Assembly (NCBI GenBank): GCA_034926635.1 | Contig: JAYFQX010000006.1 | Span: forward strand, 62,001 to 126,000 | Direction of reading: 5' to 3' | DNA from: Christensenella sp034926635 | Lineage (GTDB): Bacteria > Bacillota > Clostridia > Christensenellales > Christensenellaceae | Length of the DNA stretch: 64,000 nt | Shown here: positions 34,067 through 43,348 of the stretch, piece by piece | Numbering within the stretch: the stretch's first letter is position 1 | Layout of the letters: every line of letters begins with the position of its first letter | The notes under the pieces: model-generated | Database searches by the model: none | What the model was told of the DNA's origin: nothing | Seen by the model: the letters and a program-made list of their open reading frames with translations, nothing else | Translations under genes and position numbers: made by a program

Positions 34067-34741
34067 ATGGCAAACCAAAGTATTTTAGTGATTGATGATG
34101 ATAAAAATATCAGGGAGGTTGTAAAACTATACCTGCGCAAAGAAGGGTATGATGTCACCGAGGCTGCTGACGGCGCGATCGGCGCGGATTTGTTTTTTGG
34201 CAAGCCATACAACCTTGTACTGCTCGACATCATGATGCCGATTCAGGATGGGATCGAGACCATCAAAAAAATCAGGGCAAAATCCAACGTTCCCGTGATC
34301 ATGCTGACTGCCAAGGGAGAGACGTTTGACAAGGTTTTGGCGCTGGAGCTAGGCGCGGACGATTATATTGTCAAGCCGTTTGACCCAAAGGAACTGGTGG
34401 CGCGCGTCAAAGCGGTCATCCGCCGAAGTACACAGGAAGATAAAACCGACGTACTGGAATATCAGGATCTTAAAATCGATATCCAAAATTATCAGGTGAT
34501 TTATAAGGGCGCCGAGCTGCAAATGCCCCCCAAAGAAATAGAATTGCTGCATTTTCTTGCGGCGAGACCCAACAAGGTGTTTACGCGCGACCAGCTTTTG
34601 GAGCAGGTTTGGGGCTTTGAATACTTTGGCGATTCCCGCACGGTGGACGTGCACATCAAGCGCCTGCGCGAGAAATTTGACGAGCCGGAACCGTGGCAAA
34701 TTAAGACGGTGTGGGGCGTTGGTTATAAGTTTGAGGTATAA
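34067..34741 (+). CDS. OmpR/PhoB-family response regulator
   Basis: A 224-residue two-component regulator. The receiver domain (1-115) has the acidic pair DDD near the start, the phosphoacceptor Asp in LVLLDIMMP, and the conserved Thr and Lys (MLTAKGE, YIVKPFDPKEL). The winged-helix domain (about 130-224) has the PhoB-type LLHFLAARPNKVFTRDQLLEQVWG and RTVDVHIKRLREK. A partner kinase is 147 bp downstream. AGAAGGAG precedes the ATG, and a terminator-like hairpin follows. Confidence 0.95.
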   Translation: MANQSILVIDDDKNIREVVKLYLRKEGYDVTEAADGAIGADLFFGKPYNLVLLDIMMPIQDGIETIKKIRAKSNVPVIMLTAKGETFDKVLALELGADDYIVKPFDPKELVARVKAVIRRSTQEDKTDVLEYQDLKIDIQNYQVIYKGAELQMPPKEIELLHFLAARPNKVFTRDQLLEQVWGFEYFGDSRTVDVHIKRLREKFDEPEPWQIKTVWGVGYKFEV

Positions 34742-34758
34742 ATAACAGGAAAAAAACA

Positions 34759-34790
34759 AAAACAGACCGGAAAAAACCGGCCTGTTTTTT
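34759..34790 (+). terminator. Terminator after the response regulator gene
   Basis: AAAACAG-A-CCGG (34759-34770) pairs with CCGG-C-CTGTTTT (34777-34788) around one mismatch, ending in Ts. The kinase gene downstream therefore may be only partly cotranscribed. Confidence 0.8.
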
Positions 34791-34887
34791 GTAATCGGCG
34801 GTATTTTTAATATTTCGTTTACACATCCGCCATAAAATGGCATTATAATAACAATAGATTATTTTTTGACAGGGGAAAAGGCGCTTT

Positions 34888-36309
34888 ATGATCAAAACGG
34901 TTTTTGGAAAAATTATGCTTCTTTTTATGGTTATCATCATGGTCGCCCTGTTTATTTCCGGTCTGATGATGAGCTTTTTGGTGCGTAGCGCATATCTTGA
35001 TGAAAGCGAGCAGCAAATGCTTTCCGTTGCAAACGATGTAGAGACGCTGCTTTCTTTTTATAAAAACAATTATTTATCCATGAAGCAGGTCACCGGGCAG
35101 ATTTCCGTGAAGGCAGAAGCCAATAAAGACGTGATTTGGGTGGTCAACAGCGATGGAAGCGTTTGGCTTGCCGCCGACCCCAGCGGGCAAACAAGCATCA
35201 CCAAAGACGAGATCGCTATGTATTATGAAGATATGTTGACCGAGCTGCAAAAAGGCAATGCGGTAAAAGTGATTGCGGAAGAATCCAACTTTTTTAATAC
35301 ACCGGTTGTGACCGTGGCAAAGCCTGTGATGGCGGACGATTCTGTTACGGGGTTTGTATTTGTGCATAAAAAAATCAGTGAAATGGATGCGCAGATGATG
35401 ACGGTTTATCGCCAGATTGTTTTGGCCGCCGGAATTTCGGCGGGACTCGGCATCATCCTGACCTATGTGTTCTCGCGTTATATGCTGCGGCCGCTGGTGG
35501 TGGTCAACGCCGGCGTAAAGCAGCTGGCAAAGGGGCATTTTGATATTCAGCTTTCCGTTTCGTCACGTGACGAGCTGGGGCAGCTTGCAGATACGTTTAA
35601 TACGGTGGCGCAAGAGCTGCAAAAATATCAGGCGACACGCGAAAGTCTGGTGGCAAACGTGTCCCACGAGCTGCGCAGTCCGCTGACCTCCATGCAGGGA
35701 CTTCTGCAGGCTGTGCTGGACGGAACGGTCCCCCCGGAAGAGGCGCCGCATTACCTTGGGGTGGTGCTGGATGAAACCAAACGGCTGGGGCTGCTGATCA
35801 GCGATATGCTGGATCTGGCGAAGATCGAATCCGGGCAGTTCCCTATGCAAATGGAAAAACTTGATCTTGCGGAGCTGATACGCCGTATTTTGATTACGTT
35901 TGAGAGTAAAATCGACGCGAAACACCTGGAGGTGGAAGCAGCGTTGCCTGACAGAAAACTATGGGTCTACGGGGATGAAAATCGTCTTGCGCAGGTGCTG
36001 CATAATATCCTGGAAAATGCCATTAAATTTGCCGGCGAAGACGGTAAACTGCGGATCGCGACGCGCGAAGACGGTGATACGGTTTTTGTCAGCATCAACA
36101 ATTCGGGAGACCCGATCGCAAAAGAGGATATTCCCTATTTGTTCGACCGGTTTTTCAAAACGGATAAATCGCATTCGCGCACAAAGGAAGGTACAGGGAT
36201 CGGGCTTTCTATTGTAAAGAATATTTTGAAGGAGCACGGGCAGAAGATTTGGGTAACATCAGGAAAAGAAGAAGGGACGACCTTTACCTTCACGTTAAAA
36301 AAGGTCTAA
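34888..36309 (+). CDS. Sensor histidine kinase
   Basis: A 473-residue membrane kinase. It has TM1 (about 8-32), an extracellular sensor region of about 140 residues, TM2 (about 175-195) and HAMP (about 196-250). HisKA follows with the phosphoacceptor His in VSHELRSPLTSMQG. HATPase_c has N box NILENAIKFA and G box GTGIGLSIVKNILKEHG. It should phosphorylate the adjacent OmpR-type regulator. The stimulus is unknown; the HtrA protease next door hints at envelope stress. Confidence 0.95.
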   Translation: MIKTVFGKIMLLFMVIIMVALFISGLMMSFLVRSAYLDESEQQMLSVANDVETLLSFYKNNYLSMKQVTGQISVKAEANKDVIWVVNSDGSVWLAADPSGQTSITKDEIAMYYEDMLTELQKGNAVKVIAEESNFFNTPVVTVAKPVMADDSVTGFVFVHKKISEMDAQMMTVYRQIVLAAGISAGLGIILTYVFSRYMLRPLVVVNAGVKQLAKGHFDIQLSVSSRDELGQLADTFNTVAQELQKYQATRESLVANVSHELRSPLTSMQGLLQAVLDGTVPPEEAPHYLGVVLDETKRLGLLISDMLDLAKIESGQFPMQMEKLDLAELIRRILITFESKIDAKHLEVEAALPDRKLWVYGDENRLAQVLHNILENAIKFAGEDGKLRIATREDGDTVFVSINNSGDPIAKEDIPYLFDRFFKTDKSHSRTKEGTGIGLSIVKNILKEHGQKIWVTSGKEEGTTFTFTLKKV

Positions 36310-36314
36310 GAATA

Positions 36315-36330
36315 TTCACGTTATGTTCAC
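36315..36330 (+). promoter_or_regulatory. Direct repeat TTCAC-N6-TTCAC, candidate OmpR-family operator
   Basis: TTCAC begins at 36315 and again at 36326, an 11-bp period typical for PhoB/OmpR-type regulators binding as head-to-tail dimers. A TAAGAT -10-like box follows at 36352-36357. It lies between the kinase and htrA genes. Confidence 0.5.
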
Positions 36331-36438
36331 ATTTTTGTCATAAACGGTAAGTAAGATTAAAAGATGAAAGATGCAGGCAGACGGGGCAAATGCCTGAGCC
36401 TGTCTTGGAACGCATAAATTGAGGAGGGCATAGATAGA

Positions 36439-37824
36439 ATGGATGAGAATGGATTTCCGCCGGTAAACGGCAACAACAGCGGACAGCAGGACGCAGAGCA
36501 AGGCTGGCAGCCGCAGCCGATCCAGCAATTTGAAGCGCAAAATAACACGGAACAGGCGGGGCAGTTTGATTCACAATATCATGCAGGGCAGCAGGAGCAG
36601 CAATATGCCGACCCGGAAGGCGGACAGCCGGAGGGGAAAAAGCCAAACAAAAAGAAAGAAAAAAAGCATGGCATTGGCGGCATGATGGCAGTGGTCGCTG
36701 TTGCAGGGATTCTTGCGGGGTGTTTGCTGATGGCGTTTGTAATTTCGCCCTTGATTCAATCCAGAGGAACGGCGCTTCCAAACCTGCAGGAAAGCGAGCA
36801 GCAGGCAGAGGCATCTGCTGCGCCGGATCTCGGAGGCGAAGCTTCCGCCATTCAGGATACGGCAAACCCGGTGGTGCAGATCGCAGATGAATACGACGAC
36901 AGCGTGGTCGGCGTCACGGCATATAACAAGCAGCTTGTCTCCGGGCAGGAACCGGTAGAACAGGCGCTTGCGGCAGGTACGGGCTTCTTTATTTCCAACG
37001 ACGGTTATATTTTGACAAACAATCATGTCATTGCGAGCGGTAACCTGATCAAGGTCAAGACGTCCGATAATGAAGAACACGTTGCAGAAATCGTCGGGGC
37101 AGATCCGGCAACGGATATTGCGGTGCTGAAGGTGGATGGTCTTAACGATCGCGCAGTGCCGCTTGCAAACAGCGACGAGCTGAAAGTGGGCGAGCTGGCA
37201 GTCGCGATCGGGAATGTGCGTGGCGATACGTTCAGCAATACGGTTACGGTAGGCTACGTCAGCGTTCTCAGCACGCCGGTGATGCTCAACGGCATCAAAA
37301 TGGATATGATTCAGACGGATGCAGCGATTAATCCCGGAAACTCGGGCGGACCGCTGGTAGGCTCGAATGGGGAGGTTATTGGTGTGACAACAGCCAAAAA
37401 GTTTATTTCCGGCTATGACGAAAGCGGGAACACTTTGAATTCTGAAGGAATCGGTTATGCAATCCCGATCAATAAAGCCGTAAGTATTGCACAGCAGCTC
37501 ATTGAAAACGGCAGCATTCCGCGCGCCGGTATCGGGATCAGCTATTCTATGATCTCTGCAGTCGACGCAAATCTGTGGGGAACGCCGCGCGGTGCGTTGG
37601 TCGTGGAAGTAACAGAAGGCGGTCCTGCCGCAAAAGCGGGGATTCAGCAAAATGATGTCATTACTTCTATCGACGGTGTGGACCTCACAGACGGTACGGA
37701 GATCCCTTCTATGGCAGAGAAAGCCATCGGCGATACGATTTCAGCGACAGTATGGCGGGAAGGCAAAGAATATTCCGTGGATATGACGCTGGAGGATCTC
37801 AATACATTCAGCTCGGCATCCTGA
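36439..37824 (+). CDS. HtrA/DegP-type S1C serine protease with PDZ domain
   Basis: A 461-residue membrane-anchored protease. A Gln/Asn-rich cytoplasmic N-terminus of about 75 residues (ending KKPNKKKEKK) leads into one transmembrane helix (about 78-102) and then an extracellular trypsin-like domain. The catalytic triad is visible: His in TNNHVIASGN, Asp in DPATDIAVLKV and Ser in NPGNSGGPLVG. A C-terminal PDZ domain (about 355-445) includes GPAAKAGIQQNDVITSIDG. Such proteases clear misfolded envelope proteins. The neighbouring two-component genes probably regulate it. Confidence 0.95.
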   Translation: MDENGFPPVNGNNSGQQDAEQGWQPQPIQQFEAQNNTEQAGQFDSQYHAGQQEQQYADPEGGQPEGKKPNKKKEKKHGIGGMMAVVAVAGILAGCLLMAFVISPLIQSRGTALPNLQESEQQAEASAAPDLGGEASAIQDTANPVVQIADEYDDSVVGVTAYNKQLVSGQEPVEQALAAGTGFFISNDGYILTNNHVIASGNLIKVKTSDNEEHVAEIVGADPATDIAVLKVDGLNDRAVPLANSDELKVGELAVAIGNVRGDTFSNTVTVGYVSVLSTPVMLNGIKMDMIQTDAAINPGNSGGPLVGSNGEVIGVTTAKKFISGYDESGNTLNSEGIGYAIPINKAVSIAQQLIENGSIPRAGIGISYSMISAVDANLWGTPRGALVVEVTEGGPAAKAGIQQNDVITSIDGVDLTDGTEIPSMAEKAIGDTISATVWREGKEYSVDMTLEDLNTFSSAS

Positions 37825-37873
37825 TAACACGCGGGGCTTTGACCTCCCGCGGTTTTAAGAAAAATACAAAAAG

Positions 37874-37912
37874 AGCCGCAGTGATTTTTCTCTAAAACCA
37901 CTGCGGCTTTTT
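37874..37912. terminator. Bidirectional terminator between htrA and thiI
   Basis: AGCCGCAGTG (37874-37883) pairs with CACTGCGGCT (37899-37908); an A run before and a T run after serve both convergent genes. Confidence 0.88.
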
Positions 37913-37932
37913 ATTACAGTAAAAACAGTTTT

Positions 37933-39105
37933 TCAGCCGATCACCATTTTTTCCGCGCCTTCTACAGCGGCGGCAACCAGCGCGTCAATATCCAAAACCT
38001 GTTCCGCCTCGATGATACGCTCTAGCTTAGGACGTGTAGTCGGGTGCTTGGGCACAAATACGGTGCAGCAATCCTCATAGGGCAGAATGGAGGTTTCATA
38101 GGTGCCGATGCGCGTTGCAATATCAATGATATCCAGCTTATCCATACCGATCAACGGACGGAATACGGGCATTTTTTCCACAACACTGCCTGTGACATAC
38201 ATGCTTTCCATGGTCTGACTGGCAACCTGCCCAATGCTTTCGCCGGTGACAATGGCAAGCGCCTGGTCTTTTTCCGCAAGCTTTTGCGCGATGCGCATCA
38301 TAAAACGACGCATGATGATCACCAGCATCTCGTGCGGGCATTTCTCATAAATCTGCATTTGGATCTCGGTAAAGCTCACCACATGCAAATGAATACGTCC
38401 GGAATATTCCGACACAATTTTTGCAAGGTCGATCACTTTTTGTTTGGCAGCCTCGCTGGTGTAAGGGAAGCTGTGGTAATGCACGGCGGAAAGCTGTACG
38501 CCGCGTTTGGCGACCATATACCCGGCAACGGGACTGTCGATCCCACCGGACAACAGCAGCATGGCGCGACCGCCGGAGCGCTGGGGCATCCCGCCCGCGC
38601 ACGGGATGACATCCACATAGCCGTAGCACTGCTCGCGCACCTCAATGTGGACAATGAAATCCGGGTTATGTACATCCACGGAAAGTCCTTCCACCGCATC
38701 CAGAATTTTGCCGCCCAAATCCGCGGCAAGCTGCATGGAAGAAAGGGGAAACCGTTTATCCGCACGCTTTGCTTCCACTTTAAAAGTTGCGTTTTTCAGA
38801 CCTTTTTTCTGCATATAATCCTTTGTCAGGGCAATCATGGTTTCACTGATGGAATCCATGTCTTTTTCAATCTCCACTGCGGGTGAAAGCGAATGCAGAC
38901 CAAACACACGGCGCAGTGACTCAATAGCGCGTGGGATTTGGTCGTCCTCCAGACCTGTGACGTAAAACCGTCCATAGCCTTTTTCTGTAACCGCATCCGG
39001 GAAATCGCGCAGCGCGCGTTTGATGGCGGCCTTTTGCAGCGCTTCAAAATGCGGGCGGTTCAGCCCTTTTAGATGGATCTCGCCGTAACGTAATAACAAT
39101 ATCAT
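37933..39105 (-). CDS. thiI: tRNA 4-thiouridine sulfurtransferase ThiI
   Basis: A 390-residue protein that makes 4-thiouridine in tRNA. It has an N-terminal ferredoxin-like region and THUMP domain (about 1-165), then a PP-loop domain with SGGIDSPVAGYMVAKRG. Further conserved parts are VTGESIGQVASQT, FRPLIGMDKLDIIDIA and YEDCCTVFVPKHP. There is no C-terminal rhodanese domain, as usual in Bacillota, so sulfur probably arrives directly from the cysteine desulfurase. That gene lies 11 bp upstream in the same operon. Confidence 0.96.
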   Translation of the reverse strand: MILLLRYGEIHLKGLNRPHFEALQKAAIKRALRDFPDAVTEKGYGRFYVTGLEDDQIPRAIESLRRVFGLHSLSPAVEIEKDMDSISETMIALTKDYMQKKGLKNATFKVEAKRADKRFPLSSMQLAADLGGKILDAVEGLSVDVHNPDFIVHIEVREQCYGYVDVIPCAGGMPQRSGGRAMLLLSGGIDSPVAGYMVAKRGVQLSAVHYHSFPYTSEAAKQKVIDLAKIVSEYSGRIHLHVVSFTEIQMQIYEKCPHEMLVIIMRRFMMRIAQKLAEKDQALAIVTGESIGQVASQTMESMYVTGSVVEKMPVFRPLIGMDKLDIIDIATRIGTYETSILPYEDCCTVFVPKHPTTRPKLERIIEAEQVLDIDALVAAAVEGAEKMVIG

Positions 39106-39116
39106 GATTTACTCTC

Positions 39117-40259
39117 CTATTTTCTGGTAAACTTTCTTAGCATTTCTGCATTTTTACGGAGGGAAGCCGCCGCCCTGCATATCTCTTCTTCTGTTGTAAA
39201 AGGCGAAAAGCTGATACGGATGGCGCCCTCTGCTTCCTGCTCCGTCAAAGAAAGTGCCTTTGCGATCCGGCTTTTCCCTTTTTTGGACGAGCATGCCGAA
39301 CCGGTGGAAATACAAATTCCGTCCTGCTCCAGCGTATGCAGCAATGTCTCACCGCGCACACCCAGCACCGACAGGTTTACGATATGGCTGCAAGCCTCCT
39401 CTTCTTTTTCGGGAGACAGCAGCACAAGATCTGCGATCCCGGCACATTCGGCAAGCAGCCGTGCACGCAGACCCGCGTAATGCGCCGGGGGAACCTGTTC
39501 CATAAAATATTGCACCGCAGTCGCAAAGGAAAAAATCCCCAGTGTATTCTGTGTGCCGCTTCGCAAGCCGTTTTCCTGTCCGCCACCCAAAAGATATGGT
39601 TTTAAAGGCGCATCCGATTTCAAAAATACGGCGCCCGTACCCTTGTGCGCATGCAGTTTGTGCGCGCTCACCGTATAATAATCAATGTTGGACGTATCGC
39701 GCAGTCGCACCTTGCAGTAGGCTTGTACGCCGTCTGCATGGAACAACGCCTGCGGATTTTTGGCTTTGACCGCCGCGGCGATTGCTTCAATATCGTTTTT
39801 CGCGCCGGTTTCATTGTTGACATGCATGATGCTCACAAGGGCGGTATCCTCGTCTACCGCGCTTGCAACCGCTTCCGGAGTGATCACGCCGTTTTTTTGG
39901 GGCTTTACAAACGTAACGCGGGCGCCTTCGTTTTGCAGAAAACGAAAGCTTTCTTCCACACAGGGATGTTCCGCCCCGCCGCAGACATAATTCATGTTCT
40001 TTTTTTTGCGCGCCCCGCGCAGGATCACGGTGTTTGCGCCTTCCGTACCACAGCTGGTAAAAAAGCATTTGTGACCGGATGCGCCAAACGCCCGTAAAAG
40101 CGTTTCTTTGGCCTGATCCATTTCTTTTTGTACGCTGACTGCATCCGCATAAAGCGCCGATGGGTTTTGCCATAGCTTTTGTGCGTAGCGCAGGTAAATT
40201 TCATTGCATTGCGCAAGCGGTTTTGTGGTCGCTGCGTTGTCAAGATAGATAGATTCCAT
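39117..40259 (-). CDS. Cysteine desulfurase (NifS/IscS-like, thiI partner)
   Basis: A 380-residue PLP enzyme that takes sulfur from cysteine. It starts ESIYLDNAATTKPLA. The PLP-binding Lys is in SAHKLHAHKGTG. The sulfur-carrying Cys lies in STGSACSSKKGKSRIA, an extended loop of the NifS/IscS kind. It is directly upstream of thiI, so it probably supplies tRNA thiolation rather than acting as the main Fe-S assembly enzyme. AGAGG lies 9 nt before the ATG. The promoter at 40419-40446 gives an unusually long leader of about 150 nt. Confidence 0.94.
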   Translation of the reverse strand: MESIYLDNAATTKPLAQCNEIYLRYAQKLWQNPSALYADAVSVQKEMDQAKETLLRAFGASGHKCFFTSCGTEGANTVILRGARKKKNMNYVCGGAEHPCVEESFRFLQNEGARVTFVKPQKNGVITPEAVASAVDEDTALVSIMHVNNETGAKNDIEAIAAAVKAKNPQALFHADGVQAYCKVRLRDTSNIDYYTVSAHKLHAHKGTGAVFLKSDAPLKPYLLGGGQENGLRSGTQNTLGIFSFATAVQYFMEQVPPAHYAGLRARLLAECAGIADLVLLSPEKEEEACSHIVNLSVLGVRGETLLHTLEQDGICISTGSACSSKKGKSRIAKALSLTEQEAEGAIRISFSPFTTEEEICRAAASLRKNAEMLRKFTRK

Positions 40260-40418
40260 TTGTCAAGACCTCTTATTCCGCGTTTTTCGCGCGGATCAAT
40301 TTCCATGCTGTATCCTGTGCGAACGCCCCTTGCTGCCATCCCCGTTTTTAAAAGAAAAACTTTCTTGGGTGTCCGGGCTAAAAATCATAGGAAGACGCCG
40401 CGCCAAAATAACGTTTCT

Positions 40419-40446
40419 ATTATATCATAGTTTTAAAAACTGTAAA
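40419..40446 (-). promoter_or_regulatory. Promoter of cysteine desulfurase-thiI
   Basis: Minus strand: TTTACA (40446-40441), 16-bp spacer, TATAAT (40424-40419). Confidence 0.65.
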
Positions 40447-40528
40447 ATAGAAGGAAATCCGCAGTGCAAAAAAGTCCGGTATCTTTGCCGCTTTTTTTTT
40501 CACAAACGCCATTACAGCGCCAAAAGGA

Positions 40529-40557
40529 TTGACAGTCCGGGAAAAAAATGTTAGTGT
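40529..40557 (+). promoter_or_regulatory. Promoter of xylB
   Basis: TTGACA (40529-40534), 17-bp spacer, TAGTGT (40552-40557); the -10 is weak, which would fit an activated or regulated promoter. Confidence 0.55.
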
Positions 40558-40577
40558 GATAGCAACAGATATTATAA

Positions 40578-40601
40578 GTAAAATCACTTTACAAAAGTAA
40601 A
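40578..40601 (+). promoter_or_regulatory. Candidate operator downstream of the xylB promoter
   Basis: Three half-sites GTAAA / TTTAC / GTAAA (40578-40582, 40588-40592, 40597-40601) form two overlapping palindromes about 20 bp after the -10 box, a repressor-like position. No regulator is identified. Confidence 0.4.
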
Positions 40602-40632
40602 ATATTGGCGAACGGTAAGGAGAAACTTTGCG

Positions 40633-42174
40633 ATGAAGTATTTTTTAGGAATTGACGCGGGGACCAGCGGGATCAAAGCAATGATACTTGATGAAAACGG
40701 AGTCATCAGCGGCATTGGCTATGACGAATGCGATGTACTTACCCCTCATCCGGGCTGGGCAGAGCAGGATCCTCATATGTGGTGGGAAGTATGCCAGCGC
40801 GCGGTGAAGCAGGCTGTGAAAAAGAGCGGACACGGCATGGAAATCGAGGGGATCGGCTTTTCCGGGCAGATGCAGGGCAGCACGCTTATGGATAAAGAGA
40901 TGCAGCCTCTGGGAAACTGCATGATTTGGCTGGATCAGCGTTCCGAGCCCGAAGTGCGCGATATTGAGAAGCTGCTTACGGACGAAGAAATGCTTCGTTA
41001 TACCACAAACTATTGTCTGAACAGTTTTTGGGCGGCAAAGCTTTTATGGGTCAAGAAAAACGATCCGGCGACTTTCGATAAAATCCATACGGTGCTGTTC
41101 ACCAAGGATTATCTGCGCTATCAGATGACGGGGGAAGCGGCGACAGAAGTCAGTGACGCATCGCTGTCCTTTTTGATGGATGTAGCAGGCAGGAAATGGG
41201 CAGATCCGGTATTTGAGAAACTCGGGATCCCAAAAGAGATCGTTCCAAAGAGGCTTGTGGAGTCGCAGGACGTTGTGGGTCATCTGAAAGCGGATGTTGC
41301 AGCAGACTGGGGCATGAAAGCGGGAATTCCTGTGGTTGCGGGCGGCGGCGATCAGCCTGCGGGCGGCGTAGGGACAGGCGTTGTGAAGTCCGGCGTCATC
41401 GGCGCGACCATCGGTACGTCCGGGGTTGTGTTCGGCTGTACCGACAAACCGCTGATTGACAATAAAAAGCGCGCAATCATGAGCATGGCGCATTCCGTGC
41501 CTGATAAATGGTGCTTCCTTGGTTTGGTGCTCACGGCGGGCGGGTCGTTTAAATGGATTCGTGACAACCTGTTTGCAGATAAAAAAGCAGAGCTCGCCGC
41601 GCAGGGCGGGGATATCTACGATTATATGACAAAACTGGCTTCTACATCTTCACCGGGCAGCGAGGGGCTGACGTTCCTGCCGTACCTGAACGGGGAGAAA
41701 ACGCCGATTTCCGATCCGAACGCGCGCGGTACGTTCTTTGGGCTTTCTTACCGTCACGGTCTTGGTGATATCTGCCGCAGCGTTATGGAGGGCGTCACCT
41801 TCGCGCTCCGCGATACCATTGAAATTTGCCGTGATCTGGGGATCGACGTCAACGAAGTACGCGCAAACGGCGGCGGCGCAAAGAGCGATCTGTGGCTGCA
41901 AATTCAGGCGGATATTTATAACGCCAACGTGCTTACCATGAATATGGAAGAAGGCCCGGCAGCAGGCGGCGCAATCATGGCGGCGGTCGGCGCGGGACAC
42001 TTCGGTAGCATTCAGGAGGCGTGCGACGCATGGATCAAGGTAAAGAGCGTGACAGAGCCAATTGCGGAAAACGTGAAGCGTTATAACGATTATTATCAGA
42101 CTTACCGTGATTTATATCCGGCGCTCAGAGATATGTATGCGCGTCAGGCGGAGAATGTTGCAAAATATCTGTAA
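40633..42174 (+). CDS. xylB: Xylulokinase (FGGY family)
   Basis: A 513-residue sugar kinase. The N-terminal ATPase loop is GIDAGTSGIKAMI, and the substrate region GFSGQMQGSTLMD is typical of XylB. FGGY signature parts follow: GGGDQPAGGVGTG, ATIGTSGVVF, FLPYLNGEKTP and the C-terminal GGGAKSDLWLQIQADI. It phosphorylates D-xylulose to the 5-phosphate in the pentose pathway. It is a single-gene unit; no xylA or transporter is adjacent. Palindromic sites lie between its promoter and the start codon. Confidence 0.92.
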   Translation: MKYFLGIDAGTSGIKAMILDENGVISGIGYDECDVLTPHPGWAEQDPHMWWEVCQRAVKQAVKKSGHGMEIEGIGFSGQMQGSTLMDKEMQPLGNCMIWLDQRSEPEVRDIEKLLTDEEMLRYTTNYCLNSFWAAKLLWVKKNDPATFDKIHTVLFTKDYLRYQMTGEAATEVSDASLSFLMDVAGRKWADPVFEKLGIPKEIVPKRLVESQDVVGHLKADVAADWGMKAGIPVVAGGGDQPAGGVGTGVVKSGVIGATIGTSGVVFGCTDKPLIDNKKRAIMSMAHSVPDKWCFLGLVLTAGGSFKWIRDNLFADKKAELAAQGGDIYDYMTKLASTSSPGSEGLTFLPYLNGEKTPISDPNARGTFFGLSYRHGLGDICRSVMEGVTFALRDTIEICRDLGIDVNEVRANGGGAKSDLWLQIQADIYNANVLTMNMEEGPAAGGAIMAAVGAGHFGSIQEACDAWIKVKSVTEPIAENVKRYNDYYQTYRDLYPALRDMYARQAENVAKYL

Positions 42175-42217
42175 AAAAGTATAAAAACGTTGGTAAACAT
42201 CGGTGTTCAATCCAAAA

Positions 42218-42253
42218 AAACGGGTTTTCTTTGATAGAGAAAACCCGTTTTTT
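42218..42253. terminator. Bidirectional terminator after xylB
   Basis: A 13-bp stem, AAACGGGTTTTCT (42218-42230) with AGAAAACCCGTTT (42238-42250), with A and T runs on either side; shared with the convergent phosphoesterase gene. Confidence 0.9.
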
Positions 42254-42269
42254 ATTCAGCTGCCATACT

Positions 42270-43148
42270 TTAGTGGAGGTTGATCATTACAATTTCGGGT
42301 CTGTTATAGAAACGTGGAATGCGGATGCTTTCCCTTGCAAGCCCTCGGCTTACGATCATTGTGGTGTGTTCCATAGAATATTTGCCGCCGGCGTACTTTG
42401 GAAAAAATCCCTGATTGGGCGCATAAATTCCGTTAACCAGCCCGGGGATCCGCCATTGACCGCCGTGTGCATGCCCGCATACTGTGAGATCGATACGCGG
42501 ATCGTCATAAAGCGCGGTCAACTCCGGTCTGTGCGATAATAAAACGGTATAATTTCCGTTATCAGCAAGCTTTTTCACCCGATCAACCTGTTCCTTAACG
42601 GTCTGTGTGTTTTGCTGCTCTCCCGCAGGTGCCAGTAGGGCAGAATCGGGATCGTCAACGCCGCCGATATTAAGCGTCTCGCCATTGATTGTAATGGTCC
42701 GCACGGTTCCGCTCAAACGGATCACGCCGTATTTTTTCAGAATACGCATTTTTTGGTCAAAGGCGCTGCTGCCGCTCCAGTATTCATGGTTCCCGGTGAC
42801 ATAATAGCACGGGTATGCAGCGGCAATCTTTTCAAGCAAATATTCTGTGTTATCATCCGGTATTTCATCATCGAAAATATCCCCGGCAAATAAAATGAGA
42901 TCGGGATCTTGCCTTGTGATTTCGTTCGCGAGAATACGCTCTTTTTCTCCATAGCTGCAGGAATGCAAATCCGCAATCAAGGCGATTTTGATATGATTTT
43001 CGATCTCTTTTGCATCGACATCGTATGCTTGTATGCGCAGCCCGTTATAAAAACCAACCAGCAAAAATAATGCACAAAGGGTCAGCAGAAGTAATAATGT
43101 TGTTTTATCCTTTTTCCCTTTTGTCATATTTGCTTCGCTGTTTTTCAT
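42270..43148 (-). CDS. Membrane-anchored metallophosphoesterase
   Basis: A 292-residue calcineurin-like phosphoesterase. A basic N-terminus and one transmembrane helix (about residues 16-36) place the catalytic domain outside the cell. Metal-binding motifs in order: IADLHSCS (D-x-H), FAGDIFDD (GD), VTGNHEYWSG (GNHE), LSHRPEL (H) and CGHAHGGQ (GHxH). The layout resembles YkuE-type phosphoesterases; the substrate is not known. The start is uncertain: ATG at 43148 is my choice, with 43127 as an alternative. Confidence 0.86.
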   Translation of the reverse strand: MKNSEANMTKGKKDKTTLLLLLTLCALFLLVGFYNGLRIQAYDVDAKEIENHIKIALIADLHSCSYGEKERILANEITRQDPDLILFAGDIFDDEIPDDNTEYLLEKIAAAYPCYYVTGNHEYWSGSSAFDQKMRILKKYGVIRLSGTVRTITINGETLNIGGVDDPDSALLAPAGEQQNTQTVKEQVDRVKKLADNGNYTVLLSHRPELTALYDDPRIDLTVCGHAHGGQWRIPGLVNGIYAPNQGFFPKYAGGKYSMEHTTMIVSRGLARESIRIPRFYNRPEIVMINLH

Positions 43149-43348
43149 ATCCTCGCACCACAATACAGCATAACTGCCTGTATACAAAATAATAATATTT
43201 TAACATAACGATACAAAAAATCATAATTATCGAATGATCGTTATTTTTTGTGCGGAATAAAGGATAAAAATAATAAGCCCCATATCAGAAAATAAATATT
43301 AAGTCATATGGATTGTTATTTAAAAAATTAGCGCGAGAAATAAAAATT

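Larger units (their letters stand above)
40260..40632. other. Intergenic region between cysteine desulfurase and xylB (373 bp)
   Basis: It contains a minus-strand promoter (40419-40446) with a leader of about 150 nt for the desulfurase-thiI operon, and a plus-strand promoter (40529-40557) plus palindromic GTAAA/TTTAC sites for xylB. I see no gene; short frames in the leader lack ribosome sites. Confidence 0.6.

Noticed and set aside
43211..43249. AT-rich inverted repeat after the DUF4125 gene
   Set aside because: Arms such as ACAAAAAAT/ATTTTTTGT are nearly all A-T and interrupted, so I do not call it a terminator or operator with confidence.
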